From Harmothoe impar (taxonomy: Eukaryota; Annelida; Polychaeta; Phyllodocida; Polynoidae): a stretch of DNA of 64,000 nt. Below, one piece after another: positions 60,101-64,000 of this stretch (positions are counted from its first letter, which is position 1; the number at the start of each line of letters is the position of its first letter). Position numbers and translations under genes: made by a program. The notes under the pieces were generated by a model. The model did no database searches and was not told the DNA's origin. It was given only the letters and a program-made list of their open reading frames with translations. The DNA is taken from positions 22,064,381 to 22,128,380 of the forward strand of contig OX381713.1 in assembly GCA_947462335.1 (NCBI GenBank). The letters are read 5' to 3'.

Positions 60101-63100
60101 CTCTGCAAAGTCTATGTGCAGTCGGTCCCATGGCCTTTGAGGATATCGCCATGGATACATCGGAGATGCTGGTGGATCGTTCTTGAGACTCAGGCATGTT
60201 TTGCATGCTTTTATTAATGCTTCTATAGCATTGTCGATGCCGGGAAACCACAGGTAGCTACGAGCTAGTGCTTTCATGCGCACTATACCGACGTGCTCGA
60301 TGTGTAGCTCTTCTAGCATTCGCTCCTGCAGTTTCTGTGGAATGATAACTCGCATTCCCCACAGAAGACATCCTTGGTCACACGATAGCTCGTGTCGTCT
60401 GGTATAAAATGGTAACAGTTCATCATCGTCAACATGGTTCGGCCAACCATTCATGGTGAACTCGTATACCTTGGTGAGGATCCGATCTTTTCGGGTCGCT
60501 TCTTTGATGTCTCTGGCGTTGACCGGTAGCTTGTCAGTGTGGCTAAAATAGTTCACTTCAGCTTCCATATTCTCTTTGGCTATGTCCACTGGTGCCCGAC
60601 TCAGATAGTCGGCATTGGCATGATCCTCTGATCGCTTATATTTGACCTCATAGTTGTAGGTCATTAGAATGAGAGACCATCTCTGCAGCCTCAGTGCTGC
60701 CAACGTTGGCACATCCGTTTTTGGACCCAATATTTTGGTCAGTGGCTTATGGTCGGTCAACAGTGTGAATGACCTACCATACAGGTACTTGTGGAATTTC
60801 TTAACTCCGAAGATAATGCCTAACGCTTCGCGTTCTATTTGGGCGTAGTTCCTCTCAGCTTTCGTTAGAGTCACTGACGCGTAGGCAATTGGTCGCTCCT
60901 CTCCGTTCTCGTCAACGTGTGACAGAACCGCACCAACTCCGTAAGGAGATGCGTCTGTCGCGAGGAGAAGCTCTTTGTTCACATCGTAATGTGTTAACAC
61001 TGTTTCACTGGTAAGGGCGTCTTTGACTTTCCCGAATGCCCCTTCGCACTCCTTTGACCACTTCCAGGGGACGTCATCTCGCAGGAGATTATTTAACGGA
61101 GCGAGAATTGTGGACAAATTCTTAACGAACCCACCATAGTAGTTGACCATCCCGAGGAATGTGCGAAGTTCTGAGACATCTTCTGGTGCTTTGGCGTCTT
61201 TTACTGCGCTCACTTTTTCTGGTACGGGCCTACGACCCTCCTTGCTTATCACATGTCCGAGATATTGGACTTCGGGAGCCAAGAAGGAACACTTCTCCCG
61301 TTTCACTCGGATGTCATGCTTGTCTAGTCTTTGAAGTACCAGTTGGAGGCGCTTTAGGTGCTCGTCCTTTGTGGGAGCGGTTATCAGGATATCATCGATA
61401 TAGCAGCAAACACCAGGAATTCCTTGTAAGACCTGGTCCATGATCCTTTGGAAGATGTGTGGTGCTGTCTTTACCCCATAGGGAAGCCTAGTAACTTCGT
61501 AAAGTCCTTGCAAAGTGTTGATGGTCAGGTACTTTCTTGACTTTTCCTCCACCACCACTTGCATGTAGGCACTAGACAGGTCCAGTTTCGTAAACTGGCT
61601 ACCACCCGCCAGCGTAGCGAATATATCCTCCGCTGTGGGTAGAGTATATGGTTGATCCACAACCGCACTGTTTATAGTCACTTTGTAGTCACCACACAAT
61701 CTCATCTGGCCATTATCTTTTGGAACCACTACTATTGGAGATGCCCAATCACTTCTTTCAATGCGGCGATAAACTCCACTTTCTTCAAGCCTATTTAGCT
61801 CCTTCTTTACACCGTCTGTGAGGTTATAGACAATGGAACGCGCCTTTTTGAATTTTGGCGTGGCATCTGGTTTTAACTCAATTGTCGCTTCAAAGCCCTT
61901 TTACTTAGCTTATAGTCGATTTCTGCAGCAGAATCACTTTTTGTGAAAGCAAGAAAATCGACTTTTATGCGTGAGTTCTTTCATCAACATCCTCGTTCGC
62001 CAAATGTTGTGTCTGAAGTCATGTGCTTTATTCGTGAACGGTGTCATGTTATACAGACCAATATAGAGTAGACAGAGGTGCTGCCGTTCATAAGGTTATA
62101 AGCGTAAACATCGTCATGGCCGTATATACGTGAGTACACAACAGGGTCATTTTTTTTAAATTGGTGCCTGCTTTTTAGATTAGCTATTTGATGGTGTTCA
62201 TTACAATCATGCACTTGTTCTACTTATTGAGGATACTTGGATTGTATGGTACATGAATGCCTAAATTGGCCCATTGTTGACTGGCTGAATGCAGTAAACT
62301 AAGATAGGCTTATATAAGCCAATTGTACCTAAAATTGAGTTTTGATGCATACCACAAGGATCTGTGTTCATCCTGTTTACTGAAATGATGTAGGCAAGGT
62401 CATAATGGATTGTACTTTGATGACCATTTAGTAACAATCACTTGAATAACAAAGAATTCAGTCATCTACTGATAATGTGTTCGAGTGGTGTGGTAGCAAG
62501 AGGTACAGTAAAGGCAGTATCTCACGAGGTCGGGCCAATGTGAAAGTCTTTGACCGGGTGCAATCTTTGACTCGGTGCAATCTTTGACCAGTTTGATCAC
62601 CAGAAAACGGTTTATTTAGGGCCAATGAAGATATAAATGGGCTGAAAATGTTAATGGGTATCATAAAACTTTAAATTAGTAATTAGTAGCTCATCCAGAT
62701 AAAATAAACCGTTTTCTATCAAGCTGGTCAAAGATTTCACCTGGTCAAGGATGGCACCCGGTCAAAGACTTTTATATTGGGCTGATCTCCTGAGACACAG
62801 CCTAACACTTTCAAACCAAAGAGTATATGCGGTTGGGAACTACTCTGAAACTTTCTAAATGTTAGAACATTGTTTTTGATATAGGAAGAAAATAATTGAC
62901 ATATGCCTCCAAGCTATGTCAAATCGATAAGTATGTTGATACTAGTTGATGGACACCTGGAATGACGTCAGAGGATAAGATAAAGATAAATGTGAATAGG
63001 GCAATGCCCGGCAATGAATGTTCGGCACACAAGATCTTCCCTGTATAGAGGTGATAAGCTTTGGTACAGATTACTACTGAGATGCGTTGTTTTGATGACA

Positions 63101-63970
63101 AATGGCAAGCAATCAGATTATTTCCTCTATCTATGTCAGATACCATCGTAATGGTCAATACACAATCTATTGTAGGGCCTATAAAACCCACATCCTCGCG
63201 GTGTTCTTCTGGACTTTTGTTGTTGTCGTAATTTCTTGTACATGACTGTATTCATGATTTTTAATTTATCTATTCTTGTCTCATTATTCCCATTTTTATA
63301 TTATGTCACTCCTCACCATAGCGATATGTATTCAAAAAGGAAAAGACAACAAAATGATCGATGCTATAATATCAATGTAATCACTTATTTATTCACAGAA
63401 GTTAAAAAAAAAAAACACACACCAAAAAAAACACTTATTTGAATAATGGCATGTGAATACCTGGACATAGCACAAAAGATATTGGATAAAGATGGGTACA
63501 AAAGATAAGACAATGATAGAATAAACTAGATGAAATAGTCATGAGATCGAATGATTAACAGATGTGAGGAGCTAGGCACAGTGACACACCCACTAAGTAT
63601 GCAAAACATTTTTTTTCTCATCACAGATTTGTGGGAATTGAGTCGTTTTAGATATCTATGGCCGACACCAGAAGTGAAGTCTCTTTACAGGGATTACACT
63701 ATGACCGACTACAATGAAGCGTCTTCAGCTACACCTGTCAATGCTTCCATCCATGTTCAGGTTCTAAACAACAGCCTTGAAGAAGCGCGTAAGTAAATGG
63801 ATAGATTTGTTACTAATATCATAAACATGGTGCTTCTTCAATCTCCATTTGATGCCTATTTCTGGTTGTCACCCTACTCATTATTCTCTTCAGGATGGGT
63901 TCTTTCCATGACAGACCAACATCCAAACATAACAGGTGTTGTTGCAGGCCTGGACCTTACTGACAATACG
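54686..63970 (+). CDS. amidohydrolase-2 family hydrolase, copy 2 (partial, continues past the window)
   Basis: Exons visible: 54686-54713 (MDSVVDSHF plus one base), 63627-63788 (starting HLWELSRFRYLWP) and 63894-63970 (RWVLSMTDQHPN). Lengths (28, 162 and 77 nt) and phases are identical to copy 1. The junction again rebuilds DSHFH, the metal-binding pair. In exons 2 and 3 the protein differs from copy 1 at only about nine positions (for example [10 protein letters not shown] versus FRYLWPTPEV), so the duplication is recent. The remaining five exons lie beyond the window. Intron 1 is 8.9 kb and holds a DNA element, a minisatellite element, hairpins and an LTR retrotransposon. Pairing with this first exon is inferred from nearness; exon 49593 could serve too. 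Confidence 0.8.
55627..56600. mobile_element. 970-bp DNA element in duplication unit B
   Basis: The element at 55629-56598 has inverted ends GGGTAGATTCACC and GGTGAATCTACCC, with a second inverted stretch CGGACACTTTC/GAAAGTG inside, and TA on both sides. The empty site is seen in unit A near 50338. The frame 56408-56689 inside has no known domain. Confidence 0.75.
57343..57801. mobile_element. 443-bp element with internal minisatellite and 8-bp target duplication
   Basis: The element at 57351-57793 has inverted ends CCCGGGGGGGGCACT and GTGCCCCCCCCGGG, then inverted GTGTGCGGCTGG/CCAGCCGCACAC. It is flanked by GCCGTATG at 57343-57350 and 57794-57801. Inside are about 11 units of ATCCCCCTCACCAAGGGTCA and CTTTTGACCAAA. 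An 8-bp duplication suits hAT-type elements. Frames through the units are not genes. Confidence 0.8.
57802..57886 (+). repeat. GTGAAATAACC / GCCGTATTTCACG hairpin words
   Basis: GTGAAATAACCCTCGGCCG and GTATTTCACGCTC words match the outer and inner parts of the hairpin at 38066-38179 but in another order, with CCCGTATTTCACGCTC repeated. The target of the 443-bp element (GCCGTATG) belongs to this repeat. Confidence 0.55.
58069..58164. repeat. nested hairpin repeat, word ATTGCAC
   Basis: Outer arms CAGTGGTTATTGCACTCG and ATGCAATAACCACTG, then GTGCTAGGGCCGTATTGCAC, a core CTCGGCCTACGGCCATC, and GTGCAATACGGCCCTAGCAC. The plan is that of 38066-38179 with ATTTCAC replaced by ATTGCAC in all four places. 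Confidence 0.85.
58363..58645. repeat. second copy of the 39655-39957 hairpin repeat
   Basis: Shares GGAAATACAAGAT, TTCAATGCCC, GCCAACTACATTGATACCGC, TATTTCACTCGTGGGGGCTG, CATCCCACTCAGCCTGCGG and the complementary arm with 39655-39957. Here the core pair ATCCCAC/GTGGGAT is perfect, whereas the 39.9-kb copy has one change (ATTCCAC). Confidence 0.75.
58759..58897 (-). repeat. 3' LTR of the Ty3-type element
   Basis: 139 bp, identical to 62005-62143, bounded by TGTTG and CAACA and followed on the outside by the target duplication GGGTC (58754-58758). The inner border is marked by the purine tract on the coding strand. Confidence 0.95.
59135..61729 (-). CDS. Ty3-type pol: reverse transcriptase, RNase H, integrase
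   Basis: The visible frame from the first methionine is 864 residues; the open frame continues upstream to about 61902 without a methionine, and the usual first part of the reverse transcriptase lies there. Motifs by residue: reverse transcriptase LDLSSAYMQV (D50) and YIDD (110-113); RNase H ATDASPYGVGAV (D259); integrase zinc finger H476, H479, C509, C512; integrase catalytic D540, D593 and E629 (YHPASNGLAER); a GPV/Y-type segment near 730, and a basic proline-rich tail. The frame has no stop, so the enzyme may be active, but gag and protease are missing from the element. It is antisense to amidohydrolase copy 2. Confidence 0.93.
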   Translation of the reverse strand: MVPKDNGQMRLCGDYKVTINSAVVDQPYTLPTAEDIFATLAGGSQFTKLDLSSAYMQVVVEEKSRKYLTINTLQGLYEVTRLPYGVKTAPHIFQRIMDQVLQGIPGVCCYIDDILITAPTKDEHLKRLQLVLQRLDKHDIRVKREKCSFLAPEVQYLGHVISKEGRRPVPEKVSAVKDAKAPEDVSELRTFLGMVNYYGGFVKNLSTILAPLNNLLRDDVPWKWSKECEGAFGKVKDALTSETVLTHYDVNKELLLATDASPYGVGAVLSHVDENGEERPIAYASVTLTKAERNYAQIEREALGIIFGVKKFHKYLYGRSFTLLTDHKPLTKILGPKTDVPTLAALRLQRWSLILMTYNYEVKYKRSEDHANADYLSRAPVDIAKENMEAEVNYFSHTDKLPVNARDIKEATRKDRILTKVYEFTMNGWPNHVDDDELLPFYTRRHELSCDQGCLLWGMRVIIPQKLQERMLEELHIEHVGIVRMKALARSYLWFPGIDNAIEALIKACKTCLSLKNDPPASPMYPWRYPQRPWDRLHIDFAEYKSEMFLVVVDAHSKWLDVVLMKSTTAEKTIEVLERMFAHNGFPREVVSDNGPQFIAEVFREFLHNKGIKHTLTAPYHPASNGLAERAVQTLKNALKRHTLDEKPGMTTHRKLCSFLLSYNSTPHSVTGVSPSELFLKRQLHTRLSMIKPDLHVTVEGKQDKMIEYRDQRVPQLREFEKGERVRVKNCRGTDVKYVPGSIVSRKGPVQYLVRIGRNIRYVHVDHLRKSGETIEDDIDDEQLRPMQRPITDIISDIPKGGNDPVVVETPATAMPQEDVVTYEEPPRAIPPQVVATPPRVPSPRRVSVRPRRAPAKFNDYVPK
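62005..62143 (-). repeat. 5' LTR of the Ty3-type element
   Basis: 139 bp, identical to 58759-58897, followed outside by GGGTC at 62144-62148. Directly inside, the coding strand starts TTTGGCGAACGAGGATGTT, the expected place of the primer-binding site; the matching tRNA was not identified. Confidence 0.95.
62520..62800. repeat. inverted repeat with CTTTGACCGGGTGC words
   Basis: The left part has TCTTTGACCGGGTGCAATC words and AAACGGTTTATTT; the right part has AAATAAACCGTTTTCT, CTGGTCAAAGATTTC and GGCACCCGGTCAAAGAC in complement, ending CTGAGACACAGCC. It is a long inverted repeat related to the GGTCAGAGACGGCACC family at 752 and 35650, with GTCAAAGA in place of GTCAGAGA. The remaining intron up to 63626 shows no exon. 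Confidence 0.65.
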
Positions 63971-64000
63971 GTAGGGGATGTGTAATATTTCACATAAGCT

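Larger units (their letters stand above)
58759..62143 (-). mobile_element. Ty3-type LTR retrotransposon, full ends, no gag
   Basis: Element of 3385 bp read leftwards. Two 139-bp LTRs (5' LTR 62005-62143, 3' LTR 58759-58897) start TGTTG and end CAACA, and are identical at every base. GGGTC at 58754-58758 and 62144-62148 is a 5-bp target duplication. A purine tract (GTGTGGAGGAG) directly precedes the 3' LTR at about 58898-58908. The internal part holds one long frame (reverse transcriptase, RNase H, integrase) and only about 0.1 kb between the 5' LTR and that frame, so gag and protease are absent. Identical LTRs imply recent insertion. Confidence 0.95.

Noticed and set aside
59081..61443. Plus-strand frames inside the LTR element
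   Set aside because: Antisense shadows of the pol frame.

Overview
The window is animal nuclear DNA: about 64 kb with three recognisable protein genes, each split into short exons with GT..AG introns, set in a very repeat-rich background. The proteins (HEN1, SMG7 and a two-histidine amidohydrolase) are all close to animal homologues. The dense set of small inverted-repeat transposons, minisatellites and a Ty3-type retrotransposon fits a marine invertebrate; a lancelet (Branchiostoma) is my first guess, but this is inference and other invertebrates are possible.

Layout. (1) 1143-13588, plus strand: HEN1, the small-RNA 3'-end 2'-O-methyltransferase. Eight exons join in phase to give 479 residues; the first exon or exons lie outside the window or were not recognised. 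Its introns hold a 60-bp minisatellite made from the end of its own exon (3.1-7.0 kb, split by a 1.77-kb foldback element) and a satellite of about 19 units carrying YY1-like words (9.7-12.0 kb). (2) 17470-32857, minus strand: SMG7, a nonsense-mediated decay adaptor. All 21 coding exons were placed and join in phase to a complete protein of 1189 residues. HEN1 and SMG7 converge tail to tail across 3.9 kb. (3) 33247-46607, plus strand: an amidohydrolase of 284 residues in eight exons, head to head with SMG7; the two start codons are 389 bp apart. (4) 49593-49620, 54686-54713 and 63627-63970: parts of at least one further copy of the amidohydrolase. There are two more first exons (49.6 and 54.7 kb), but only one further set of body exons begins (63.6 kb), and it runs off the window end. 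The 1.7-kb segment around each of these first exons is duplicated. (5) 58759-62143, minus strand: a Ty3-type LTR element with two identical 139-bp LTRs, a 5-bp target duplication and an intact reverse transcriptase-RNase H-integrase frame, but no room for gag or protease. It sits in the long first intron of the second amidohydrolase copy.

HEN1 and SMG7 both act on RNA but in different pathways, and nothing here shows joint control. The likely shared regulatory piece is the 389-bp gap between SMG7 and the first amidohydrolase gene. Several small transposon families are defined here by paired copies, matching ends and target duplications. The least expected pattern is a family of nested hairpins that keep one scaffold but carry different self-complementary words.
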